A DNA stretch of 64,000 bases from Citrobacter arsenatis. GTDB taxonomy: Bacteria > Pseudomonadota > Gammaproteobacteria > Enterobacterales > Enterobacteriaceae. The stretch is from assembly GCF_004353845.1 (NCBI RefSeq), contig NZ_CP037864.1, positions 3,968,001-4,032,000 on the forward strand, given 5' to 3'. A program made the position numbers and the translations under genes. Shown in pieces: positions 55,493 through 63,371 of the stretch; the first letter of the stretch is position 1; every line of letters begins with the position of its first letter. The notes beneath the pieces are model-generated. The model made no database searches, was not told the origin of the DNA, and saw only the letters and a program-made list of their open reading frames with translations.

Positions 55493-55502
55493 CGGAGAAA
55501 CG

Positions 55503-57017
55503 ATGGATACCTGGATTTATCTTTCTCAGGGTTTCGCGGTGGCAATGACCCCGGAAAACCTGGTCATCGCCCTGATAGGCTGTTTCGTCGGTACCATTGT
55601 CGGGCTGTTGCCTGGTCTTGGGCCTATCAACGGCGTGGCGATCCTGCTGCCGCTGGCCTTCGCGTTGCATCTGCCAGCAGAATCTGCGCTGATCCTGCTG
55701 GCAACGGTCTACATAGGCTGTGAATACGGCGGGCGCATCTCCTCCATCTTGCTGAATGTTCCCGGCGATGCGGCAGCGATTATGACCGCGCTCGATGGCT
55801 ACCCGATGGCGCAGCAAGGCCGCGGCGGCGTCGCGCTCTCTATCTCGGCGGTCAGTTCTTTCTTTGGTTCGCTTATCGCTATCGGCGGCATCATTCTGTT
55901 TGCCCCAGCGTTAGCCCAATGGTCGCTGGCCTTCGGTCCGGCGGAATACTTTGCCTTAATGGTTTTCGCTATTGCCTGCCTCGGCAGTATGATGGCGCAA
56001 AATCCGCTGAAATCATTTCTGGCAGCGCTTATCGGTCTCGGCCTTGCGACCGTCGGCGTAGACGCCAATACCGGGGTTTATCGCTTTACCTTTGACAGCG
56101 TCCATCTCTCCGACGGTGTGCAGTTTATCGTGGTGGTGATTGGGTTGTTCTCCGTCTCTGAAATACTGTTAATGCTGGAACATACCAGCAGTGGCCAGAC
56201 GCTGGTGCGTAAAACGGGCCGTATGTTATTTAACGCCAAAGAAGGCGCACAGTGCGTGGGCGCTACCCTGCGTTCATCGGTGATTGGCTTTTTCGTCGGT
56301 GTTCTGCCTGGCGCTGGCGCGACCATTGCCAGCGCAATCACCTACATGACCGAGAAAAAGCTCAGCGGCAACAGCGACAGCTTCGGCAAGGGTGATATTC
56401 GCGGCGTGGCGGCCCCCGAAGCTGCCAATAACGCCTCGGCCTGTGGCTCTTTTATCCCGATGCTGACGCTCGGCGTACCGGGCTCCGGCACCACGGCGGT
56501 GATGATGGGCGCGCTGACGCTGTACAACATCACCCCCGGTCCGGCGATGTTTACCGAACAACCGGATATCGTTTGGGGGCTGATTGCGGCGCTACTGATT
56601 GCCAACGTGATGCTGCTGGTGATGAACATCCCGCTGATCGGCCTGTTTACCCGTATGCTGACCATCCCACTGTGGTTTTTGGTACCGGCTATCGCGGCAG
56701 TCTCCGCGGTTGGCGTGTATGCCGTCCATAGCACCACCTTCGATCTGGTGCTGATGGTCGCCCTCGGCGTACTGGGCTACATTTTGCGTAAAATGCACTT
56801 CCCGATGTCGCCGCTGATTTTAGGTTTCGTTCTCGGTGAAATGCTGGAGCAGAACCTGCGACGGGCGCTGTCTATCAGTAACGGTAATATGGATATTCTG
56901 TGGGACAGCGGCGTGGCAAAAGTGCTGCTGGTGATGGCGGTCCTGGTTATCGTGGTTCCGCCGGTGCTACGTCTGATCCGCAAACGTAACAGCAAACCGC
57001 AGGTGGATATCGGTTAG
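55503..57017 (+). CDS. tctA: Tripartite tricarboxylate transporter large subunit TctA
   Basis: 504 residues, identical in length to Salmonella TctA, with about 11-12 membrane helices. TctA signatures are clear: GCFVGTIVGLLPGLGPINGVAILLPL near the start, then VLPGAGATIAS and the repeat GVAAPEAANNASACGSFIPMLTLGVPGSGTTAVM. It is the ion-coupled permease. GGAG lies before the ATG at 55503; a longer frame from 55365 lies inside tctB. A paired REP element follows its stop. Confidence 0.94.
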   Translation: MDTWIYLSQGFAVAMTPENLVIALIGCFVGTIVGLLPGLGPINGVAILLPLAFALHLPAESALILLATVYIGCEYGGRISSILLNVPGDAAAIMTALDGYPMAQQGRGGVALSISAVSSFFGSLIAIGGIILFAPALAQWSLAFGPAEYFALMVFAIACLGSMMAQNPLKSFLAALIGLGLATVGVDANTGVYRFTFDSVHLSDGVQFIVVVIGLFSVSEILLMLEHTSSGQTLVRKTGRMLFNAKEGAQCVGATLRSSVIGFFVGVLPGAGATIASAITYMTEKKLSGNSDSFGKGDIRGVAAPEAANNASACGSFIPMLTLGVPGSGTTAVMMGALTLYNITPGPAMFTEQPDIVWGLIAALLIANVMLLVMNIPLIGLFTRMLTIPLWFLVPAIAAVSAVGVYAVHSTTFDLVLMVALGVLGYILRKMHFPMSPLILGFVLGEMLEQNLRRALSISNGNMDILWDSGVAKVLLVMAVLVIVVPPVLRLIRKRNSKPQVDIG

Positions 57018-57022
57018 TAATA

Positions 57023-57104
57023 CGCCGGATGGCGGCGCTGTTGCGCCTTATCCGGCCTACGTTTAATCGCCACTGTAGGCCGGATAAGCGCAACGCCATC
57101 CGGC
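57023..57104. repeat. Paired REP element (BIME) after tctA
   Basis: REP unit at 57023-57060 (GCCGGATGGCGG...TATCCGGCCTAC) and an inverted partner at 57075-57104. It separates the converging tctA and LysR-type genes. Confidence 0.88.
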
Positions 57105-57108
57105 TTAT

Positions 57109-57999
57109 TCATCTTAATTCCTGAACAGCACTCAGCACGTGCTCGACAAACCTTGTGAGCTTGGGCAGCGGGCGCAGATCCTGACGCCACAGCAAATGAA
57201 TTGGTCGCGGCTGTGGCGTAAATCCTTCCAGGATCCGCACCAGCTTGCCGGTTGCCAGCTCCTGTGCCAGCAGCACCTCTGGTTGCAATAACAGTCCGGC
57301 TCCTGCTACCGCCGCCATGCGCAGGCCATGACCATCGTTACAGCGCAGAATTGCATCGCGCTTCCATCTAACCTCTCCCGCCACGCCAGGCAGAATCCAC
57401 TCGTTGCGAGCCGTCCACACGGTATGGGACAGGCACAGATGATCTACCAGATCCGCAGGCGTTCGGGGGGTACCATGACGGGCAAGATATTCTGGCGAAG
57501 CACAGATTACCATACGGTAGGGACACAGGTATTTCGCCACCACGTCAGTCTGATGGATATCACCAATACGGATAGCCAGGTCGACACCTTCATTCACCAG
57601 ATCAACCATCCGGTTGGTCAGATCCAGCTCAATACGCACCTCAGGCCAGGCCTGCAAAAACGCTGCGGCCAGTGGCGAGATAACGCAAGCGCCAAAAGAA
57701 GTGGGCGCGCTAATGCGCAGCGTCCCCGCAGGAGCCAGCCGCAGGCGCTCAACCGAACGTTCGGCTATCGACACCTGCTCCAGCACGCGGCGGGCTTCTT
57801 CAAAATAGACGCGTCCGGCATCGGTCAGGCTCTGGCGACGCGTATTGCGCTCCAGCAGACGCGTACCGAGCTGCGCTTCCAGATGGGTGATATATTTTCC
57901 CACCATTACTGCAGACATCTCGAGCTGCGTTGCCGCGGCGGTAAAGCTTCCGCTCTCTACCACGGCGATAAACGTCTCCATGCCGCGCAGTTTATCCAT
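57109..57999 (-). CDS. LysR-family transcriptional regulator
   Basis: 296 residues. N-terminal winged helix (about 1-62; METFIAVVESGSFTAAATQLEMSAVMVGKYITHLEAQLGTRLL split), then an effector-binding domain with the subgroup pattern LRISAPTSFGACVISPLAAAFL and DGHGLRMAAVAGAGLLLQPE. It belongs to the CrgA/AaeR-like group. It is divergent from an SDR-like gene across 98 bases and probably regulates it; inducer unknown. Confidence 0.88.
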   Translation of the reverse strand: MDKLRGMETFIAVVESGSFTAAATQLEMSAVMVGKYITHLEAQLGTRLLERNTRRQSLTDAGRVYFEEARRVLEQVSIAERSVERLRLAPAGTLRISAPTSFGACVISPLAAAFLQAWPEVRIELDLTNRMVDLVNEGVDLAIRIGDIHQTDVVAKYLCPYRMVICASPEYLARHGTPRTPADLVDHLCLSHTVWTARNEWILPGVAGEVRWKRDAILRCNDGHGLRMAAVAGAGLLLQPEVLLAQELATGKLVRILEGFTPQPRPIHLLWRQDLRPLPKLTRFVEHVLSAVQELR

Positions 58000-58097
58000 A
58001 TTGCAAACCTCTGGTTAGTAATCATCTAACTTTTAGCCAGTTTATCCGATTTCATTTTCATTAAAGAATAGCGGCTCACACTATTGCGGAGGTGGTT

Positions 58098-58700
58098 ATG
58101 AAAATCGTCATTATTGGTGCCAGTGGTACAGTGGGTCGCGCAGTCACAGAAACGTTAAGCCGTAAACATGAGGTGATCCGCGTAGGCCGCACGCAGGGGG
58201 ATTACCAGGTCGATATCACCTCGCAGGAGAGTGTCGAGGCATTGTTTGAAAAAGTCGGTCGGGTAGATGCGATCGTTTCCGCCACCGGCAATCTGTTCTT
58301 TGGGCCGCTGTCGACAATGACCGACCAGGACTTTAATCAGGGGTTGCAGGATAAACTGTTAGGCCAGATACGGCTGGCCTTAACCGGACAGCATTTCCTC
58401 AATGATGGCGGCTCAATTACGTTAATTAGCGGTATTATCGCCCATGAGCCCATCGCACAAGGGGCGAATGCGGCAACGATCAATGCCGGTCTGGAAGGAT
58501 TTGTTCGCGCCGCGGCCTGTGAGTTAGAGCGTGGTCAGCGTATTAACCTGATAAGCCCAACCGTACTCAGTGAGTCCGCCGAAGCTTACGACGGTTTCTT
58601 CCCGGGCTTTGCAAGCGTCCCCGCCGCCACCGTTGCTAACGCCTATCGCCGTAGCGTGGAAGGCATCCAAACGGGTCGCATCTATCAAGTCGGTTACTGA
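58098..58700 (+). CDS. Short SDR-family protein lacking the catalytic Tyr-Lys
   Basis: 200 residues, short for an SDR. The Rossmann motif GASGTVGRAV is intact and a NADP-type pattern follows (VGRTQGDYQVDITSQ). The usual Tyr-x3-Lys active site is missing: the stretch that should hold it reads GANAATINAGLEGF, with Ala and Asn in the Tyr and Lys places. It may be a binding protein or an atypical dehydrogenase; many enteric genomes carry similar proteins. GGAGG 5 bases before the ATG at 58098 sets the start. A divergent LysR gene probably controls it. Confidence 0.78.
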   Translation: MKIVIIGASGTVGRAVTETLSRKHEVIRVGRTQGDYQVDITSQESVEALFEKVGRVDAIVSATGNLFFGPLSTMTDQDFNQGLQDKLLGQIRLALTGQHFLNDGGSITLISGIIAHEPIAQGANAATINAGLEGFVRAAACELERGQRINLISPTVLSESAEAYDGFFPGFASVPAATVANAYRRSVEGIQTGRIYQVGY

Positions 58701-58715
58701 TAAACGCATTACCTC

Positions 58716-58740
58716 GCCTCTTACGTCATCAGTAAGAGGC
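58716..58740. terminator. Perfect hairpin between converging SDR and LacI-fusion genes
   Basis: GCCTCTTAC (58716-58724) pairs fully with GTAAGAGGC (58732-58740) around a 7-base loop, 15 bases past the SDR stop and 15 before the end of the leftward gene. No T-run; probably a bidirectional stop or 3'-end stabiliser. Confidence 0.6.
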
Positions 58741-58755
58741 AAGCCGCTGCCTATT

Positions 58756-60930
58756 TTAGGCACCCGTTTCGTTTCTTATTCGCGCATTAATATATTCCAC
58801 GGCCTGAGTGACATCCATAATACCGTTAATTGCATTCGTCACACCTTGTCCGATAATAATCTCTGCCTGCCGCAAGTTGAAAGGTTCACCTTTGCTTCCC
58901 TCAGACTCCCTTATTCCCGTCATGCCTTTTTCATTCAATAAATTAAACCACGGGTAGAGATTGAGAACGTTTTGATCGTGACATATTCCAGACCAGGCGC
59001 TATTTCCTCCCAGCAAAACCAGATGACGCGCAATTTCATCGGAATAAAGCCAATGAAAGAACTGCTCAACCTGTTTTTTCTTTTTACTGTAGCGGGACAT
59101 TCCAATGGAACCGCCCCCCAATTGTGGAAGTTGCCCCGGAACGGGAGCATAGCCAATAGTGGGCGCTATGGCCGTGTGCGCCACATCGTTAAATAAATTG
59201 AGATACATGATCAGCATGGCAAGATTTCCACGCTCAAACTGTTTTACCGCATCACTCCACCACTCACCGGGCAGATTCACGGCGATAGAAAGCTGTTGTA
59301 GATATTGTTCGAGGGCAGTTGCGGCAAGTGAAGGTTCGAGTTGTACCGGCTCGCCTTCGCGCACCAAACGCCCACCGATCGCGTAGTAACGAAGCAGATA
59401 CTCGGTAGCAATAAGCCCCGAGCTTCCCAGCGTCACCGCGGTTCCCATCGGGCGCTGTCTGTTTTCTGGCTGATGTAATTGACTAAAGAAAGCCGCTATC
59501 TCATCAAATTGCGCAAAGCTCTCTGGCAACGTTAACTCTTTTCCCGTTGCTTCATAAAACATCCGTTTAATCGTCGCATCTTCAAACAGATCTCGTCGAT
59601 AAAATAGAAGCTGCATACTGGCATCAAAGGGTATTGCCCATGCGGTCCCATTCACCATGCTGAAGTGCTGTTGAATTTGCTCAGAGAAATTTTCCAACAG
59701 CAACGGAAGCTCAGAAGAGACAGATTCCAGCGGCAAAAGTGCTTTCTCAGCAAACCAAGGAAAACACGCCATATCGATTCGCAGTAAATCGTAATAAGGA
59801 TGTAGATGAAGGTGGGAGAGGATTTCAAAAACTTCATCATAGGGATAAACCGCAAGATTAACCTTAATACCGGTCTGGCGATAAAAGTGGGGTAACAGTT
59901 TCTTCAACGCATCAGTCGAAGGACTCGGTAAAATTAACATATTCAGCGTCGCCTCTGTTTCAGACGGCGGCACGTACTGTCCATTCAAGGAAAAACCGCA
60001 ATTTGTCAGAATACGATGCTTTTGTTTACTTTTGGGCAGGCGAATACTGGAGGCAATAGTTGTCCCCAAGCGACCATAATCCATCTGGTAGCTTGTGACT
60101 CTATCGAAGGATGCAGGGAGATTATCACTCAGTTGCAATATCGGCGGGCAGGATTGGGAGCTACCAAACCAGGCTGCTTGCGTCAGTGCTCGCGTTTTCT
60201 CAGAGTCCTGGACAATAAACAGTTCGGGAATTGCCCCGCGAAAAAAGTCAAACGCGACGGTGTTAGCTTCACTGGCATGTGCAGGTAAAATCGTTAGCTT
60301 CGTATGCGGACTTAATTCCCGGCAGGTTTCCTGTATCGCCTGAGTAAAGCTCGCGCTATGGGAAAATTCCAGACGTTCGCAGAAAACACCAATATGGCCC
60401 GGCTGCTGCGCCAGCGCCCTCCTCGCTATTTCTTCGCCTGCAGTCACATAGTCAAGGCTAAAATAACAAACTGCGCCGACAGGCTGGCGATATGCAAACA
60501 GAACATTTTCCGGGGAAAGCCTGAGTAAGTCGTAATAGGGCTGACTGTCATTCAGGCAACTGACCGAGACAACTGCCTGATAAGACTTTGCCGCCAGCGT
60601 TTGCAGAATCTCCAGCTCAAGATTAGGCAGATCGTTGGTCAGGTAAAGATCAATCGGTTCGCTTAATGAAGGCTGCCAAACCTGATGTAATCCCCGATAG
60701 AGTTGAAAATACTGTTCGGCATTGATATCGGGCAGAATCAATGCCACTCCCTGACTTTTGCTGGCTCTCAACGATTGCGCCTGAGCATTCAACTGATAGC
60801 CAACTTCTCGGGCTGCACGTTGAACCGCTTCAATTTTCTCGACGCTTACATTCCCTCTGCCATTGAGCACATTCGAGACAGTCCCATGCGACACACCGGC
60901 AATTCTTGCTATGTCTTTGATAGTTGGCAT
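58756..60930 (-). CDS. LacI-type regulator fused to an ABC solute-binding-protein domain
   Basis: 724 residues, twice a normal LacI protein. The N-terminal LacI helix-turn-helix (about 1-55; TIKDIARIAGVSHGTVSNVLNGRGNVS) is followed by a type I periplasmic-binding-like domain (about 60-320), then a third region (about 330-715) that looks like a family 1 extracellular solute-binding protein (AVYPYDEVFEILSHL, GTAWAIPFDASMQLLFYRRDLFEDA, FERGNLAMLIMYLN, GYAPVPG). There is no signal peptide, so the whole protein acts in the cytoplasm as a DNA-binding sensor with perhaps two ligand sites. AGGA before the ATG at 60930 sets the start. It is divergent from the PhnP-like gene. Ligand unknown. Confidence 0.85.
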   Translation of the reverse strand: MPTIKDIARIAGVSHGTVSNVLNGRGNVSVEKIEAVQRAAREVGYQLNAQAQSLRASKSQGVALILPDINAEQYFQLYRGLHQVWQPSLSEPIDLYLTNDLPNLELEILQTLAAKSYQAVVSVSCLNDSQPYYDLLRLSPENVLFAYRQPVGAVCYFSLDYVTAGEEIARRALAQQPGHIGVFCERLEFSHSASFTQAIQETCRELSPHTKLTILPAHASEANTVAFDFFRGAIPELFIVQDSEKTRALTQAAWFGSSQSCPPILQLSDNLPASFDRVTSYQMDYGRLGTTIASSIRLPKSKQKHRILTNCGFSLNGQYVPPSETEATLNMLILPSPSTDALKKLLPHFYRQTGIKVNLAVYPYDEVFEILSHLHLHPYYDLLRIDMACFPWFAEKALLPLESVSSELPLLLENFSEQIQQHFSMVNGTAWAIPFDASMQLLFYRRDLFEDATIKRMFYEATGKELTLPESFAQFDEIAAFFSQLHQPENRQRPMGTAVTLGSSGLIATEYLLRYYAIGGRLVREGEPVQLEPSLAATALEQYLQQLSIAVNLPGEWWSDAVKQFERGNLAMLIMYLNLFNDVAHTAIAPTIGYAPVPGQLPQLGGGSIGMSRYSKKKKQVEQFFHWLYSDEIARHLVLLGGNSAWSGICHDQNVLNLYPWFNLLNEKGMTGIRESEGSKGEPFNLRQAEIIIGQGVTNAINGIMDVTQAVEYINARIRNETGA

Positions 60931-61268
60931 TTTTACATCCTTCCCCTGATGCTTTGATGCTAGCACGGCGCTCATCAGGAAACTATCTTCAGCACTTAAA
61001 TTTGAACGTTACAATATTAAAAAGTGCATTTTATAAACATGTCATAATAAAAAAGCATGATGCTATTGATAGACAAGCCTCATAAAACAAAAACGATAAA
61101 AATATGAAATATAAGTATAAATTTTATAATATTTGAAGAAGATCACTTCTGAAGCAAAAGATCATTGTTCATATAAAACACCAGAATCATAATTGACACG
61201 TTCCAATTACGTTTCATTACATTAACGCCTAAAAAAACAACAATCACATTTGTCATTAAGAGGGAAAC
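60931..61268. other. Divergent promoter region, LacI-fusion / PhnP-like gene
   Basis: 338 AT-rich bases with a LacI-type operator candidate (61001-61014) and three TGATGCT copies (60947, 60955 and 61058), the last within the palindrome AGCATGATGCT. No small gene evident. Confidence 0.5.
61001..61014. promoter_or_regulatory. Candidate LacI-family operator
   Basis: TTTGAACGTTACAA has the central CG with AACGTT core usual for LacI-family operators and symmetry at 5 of 7 positions. It lies midway in the divergent region. Candidate only. Confidence 0.4.
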
Positions 61269-62093
61269 ATGAAGATTCATTTTCTGGGAACCGCTGCATC
61301 TGAAGGGATCCCCAATCCTTTTTGCCGTTGTGAGCACTGCCAGCAAGCCCGCATTCGTAAAGGTAAAGACTTACGCACACACTCTTCAGCGATTATCGAC
61401 GATGAACTACTCATTGACGTGGCGCCTGAATTCAGCCAACAACTGCTGCGAGATGGCCTGGACGCAACAGAGATCAGATCGCTATTGTTCACACATACTC
61501 ATCCCGATCATTTCAACGTCGGCGATCTTTTTAGCCGAATGGAAGGGTATGGATTTGAAATTACTCATCCGTTGCACATTTTTGGTAATGACCGTGCAAT
61601 TAACGGTGCCGCGGAAGTGTTACCGGGCTACAGCGCTGAAAGATTTGCTTTTCATTGCCTGGTTCCCTTCGTGACCGTTGAAACTCGCGGATACCGTATC
61701 ACTCCGCTGCTGGCTAACCATGCCAAGTGGGAGCTTTGCTATACCTGGTTTATCGAAAAAGAAGGCCAGTCAATTTTCTACGGACATGATTCAGGCTGGT
61801 TTCCTGAGCTCACATGGCAGTGGCTGAAAGGGAAAAAAATCGATCTGGCTGTCCTGGAATGCACCTACGGTTTTAATGGTGATAATCGTACGAATAACCA
61901 CATGAGCCTGGAGACAGTCTTCGCCGCCAGAGACAGGCTTGCGGAACTCGGTTGCCTTGAGAAAAATAGCCAACTTATCGTCTCGCATATTTCACACAGC
62001 GGAGGTCTGCTGCACGACGATCTCGTTGCGGCATGCAACAAAGAGAACATTCTTGTCGCCTGGGACGGGCTTAACCTGAGCATCAACCAATAA
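61269..62093 (+). CDS. PhnP-like metallo-beta-lactamase-fold phosphodiesterase
   Basis: 274 residues. The start KIHFLGTAASEGIP followed by a CxCxxC cluster (Cys19, Cys21, Cys24) matches PhnP, whose extra zinc site uses such cysteines. Catalytic HxHxDH is at His76-His78-Asp80-His81 (FTHTHPDHFN), with further ligands in NHAKWE, GHDSGW and VSHISHSGG. PhnP hydrolyses 5-phosphoribosyl 1,2-cyclic phosphate in phosphonate breakdown; no phn genes are near, so the substrate here is probably another cyclic phosphate. The MFS gene follows by 11 bases. GAGG lies 7 bases before the ATG. Confidence 0.8.
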   Translation: MKIHFLGTAASEGIPNPFCRCEHCQQARIRKGKDLRTHSSAIIDDELLIDVAPEFSQQLLRDGLDATEIRSLLFTHTHPDHFNVGDLFSRMEGYGFEITHPLHIFGNDRAINGAAEVLPGYSAERFAFHCLVPFVTVETRGYRITPLLANHAKWELCYTWFIEKEGQSIFYGHDSGWFPELTWQWLKGKKIDLAVLECTYGFNGDNRTNNHMSLETVFAARDRLAELGCLEKNSQLIVSHISHSGGLLHDDLVAACNKENILVAWDGLNLSINQ

Positions 62094-62104
62094 GGATATG
62101 CAAT

Positions 62105-63340
62105 ATGGATCTTAATAAAACACCACGCCTATTGATTATGATGTTCATACAATATTTCATGCAGGGTGCCTGGAATATGACCATGGGGTTGGTATTGAGC
62201 ACCTATGGTATGGCGACAATTATTGGCTCGTCCTATGCTTTGCTTGGCCTGGCGACTATTCTTTCCCCGCTATTTATTGGCATGGTCGCCGACCGCTTCT
62301 TTTCATCACAAAAAGTCATGGCGATCCTGCATTTAATTAATGCTGGTGTACTGTTGTTTGTTCCGCAATTTATTGAGGCACAAAACACAGGTATGACGCT
62401 AACTATGATTTTCCTGGTTGGTCTGCTGTTTTATCCTACAACTGCGCTGGCGAACAGTATCAGTTTCAGCCACATTAACGGGGTAAAATACTTCCCATTT
62501 ATTCGTGTATTCGGCACATTTGGCTTTATGGTCATCGGTTTTATCATTGGTGAAATGGGTTATTCTGGAAATACCATCACCTGGTATATTGCGTCGGCTT
62601 CCGGTGTCGTTCTCGGCCTGTACTGTTTTACGTTGCCAAATACCCCACCGAAAGCAAAAGGAAGCGTGTTTACGCTTCGCGATCTGTTATGTCTGGATGC
62701 TCTGGCGCTCTTCAAAGACCGCAGTTTCTCGGTTTTGATGCTCAGTATTTTTGTCCTGATGATCCCCAAAACGGCTTATTCCGCCTATATCCCGGTCTTT
62801 TTAAAAGCGCTTGGATTCGATAACGCCGCCTCAATGATGCAGGTTGGCATCGCCTGTGAAGTCATTTTCATGTTCCTGCTGTCGTTCTTCTTATTGAAAG
62901 CTGGCTTCAAAATCACGCTGATGTTAGGCGCAGTTTGCTGGATCATCCGCACACTATTATTTGCTAATGCCTCGCTGGATGCCAACATGATGTTTGTGCT
63001 GATTGGCCTGATGTTACAAGGATTCTGCTGGGACTTTTTCTTTACCGTGGGCGATATTTATGTTGACCGTAAAGCAGCGCCAGAGATTAAAGCACAAGCC
63101 CAAAGCTTGCGATTTATCGTCTCCAACGGCGTTGGTCTGCTATTTGCCTCCACCGTATGCGGGCAAATCTTTAATAACACCGTGACGGAACAAGGTCCAG
63201 AGGCGTTGCCACAATGGGAGACATTCTGGCTAGTTTCAGCAGGCGTTGCCGCAGTGGTCAGCGTATTCTTCCTGATTTTCTTCCGGGACGATATTTCGAA
63301 ACGCAAAACGGATCTCACATTGAAAAAAGCAAACTCCTGA
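62105..63340 (+). CDS. MFS transporter, nucleoside:proton symporter (NupG/YegT-like) family
   Basis: 411 residues with 12 predicted membrane helices. The start (LLIMMFIQYFMQGAWNMTMGLVLSTYG split) and FPFIRVFGTFGFMVIGFIIG match the NupG/XapB/YegT family of nucleoside and related carriers. It follows the PhnP-like gene by 11 bases and is clearly co-transcribed, so the two probably handle the same compound: import, then hydrolysis of a cyclic phosphate or related derivative. That link is inference. YegT-like members may carry sugars rather than nucleosides. Confidence 0.85.
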   Translation: MDLNKTPRLLIMMFIQYFMQGAWNMTMGLVLSTYGMATIIGSSYALLGLATILSPLFIGMVADRFFSSQKVMAILHLINAGVLLFVPQFIEAQNTGMTLTMIFLVGLLFYPTTALANSISFSHINGVKYFPFIRVFGTFGFMVIGFIIGEMGYSGNTITWYIASASGVVLGLYCFTLPNTPPKAKGSVFTLRDLLCLDALALFKDRSFSVLMLSIFVLMIPKTAYSAYIPVFLKALGFDNAASMMQVGIACEVIFMFLLSFFLLKAGFKITLMLGAVCWIIRTLLFANASLDANMMFVLIGLMLQGFCWDFFFTVGDIYVDRKAAPEIKAQAQSLRFIVSNGVGLLFASTVCGQIFNNTVTEQGPEALPQWETFWLVSAGVAAVVSVFFLIFFRDDISKRKTDLTLKKANS

Positions 63341-63371
63341 TCGTTAAAGACTCTCTTATTAAGGTAATAGC

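Noticed and set aside
54066..57017. Citrate fermentation locus (citCDEFG) beside tctCBA
   Set aside because: No citrate lyase genes are present; only the aerobic-type transporter and its sensor system are seen.
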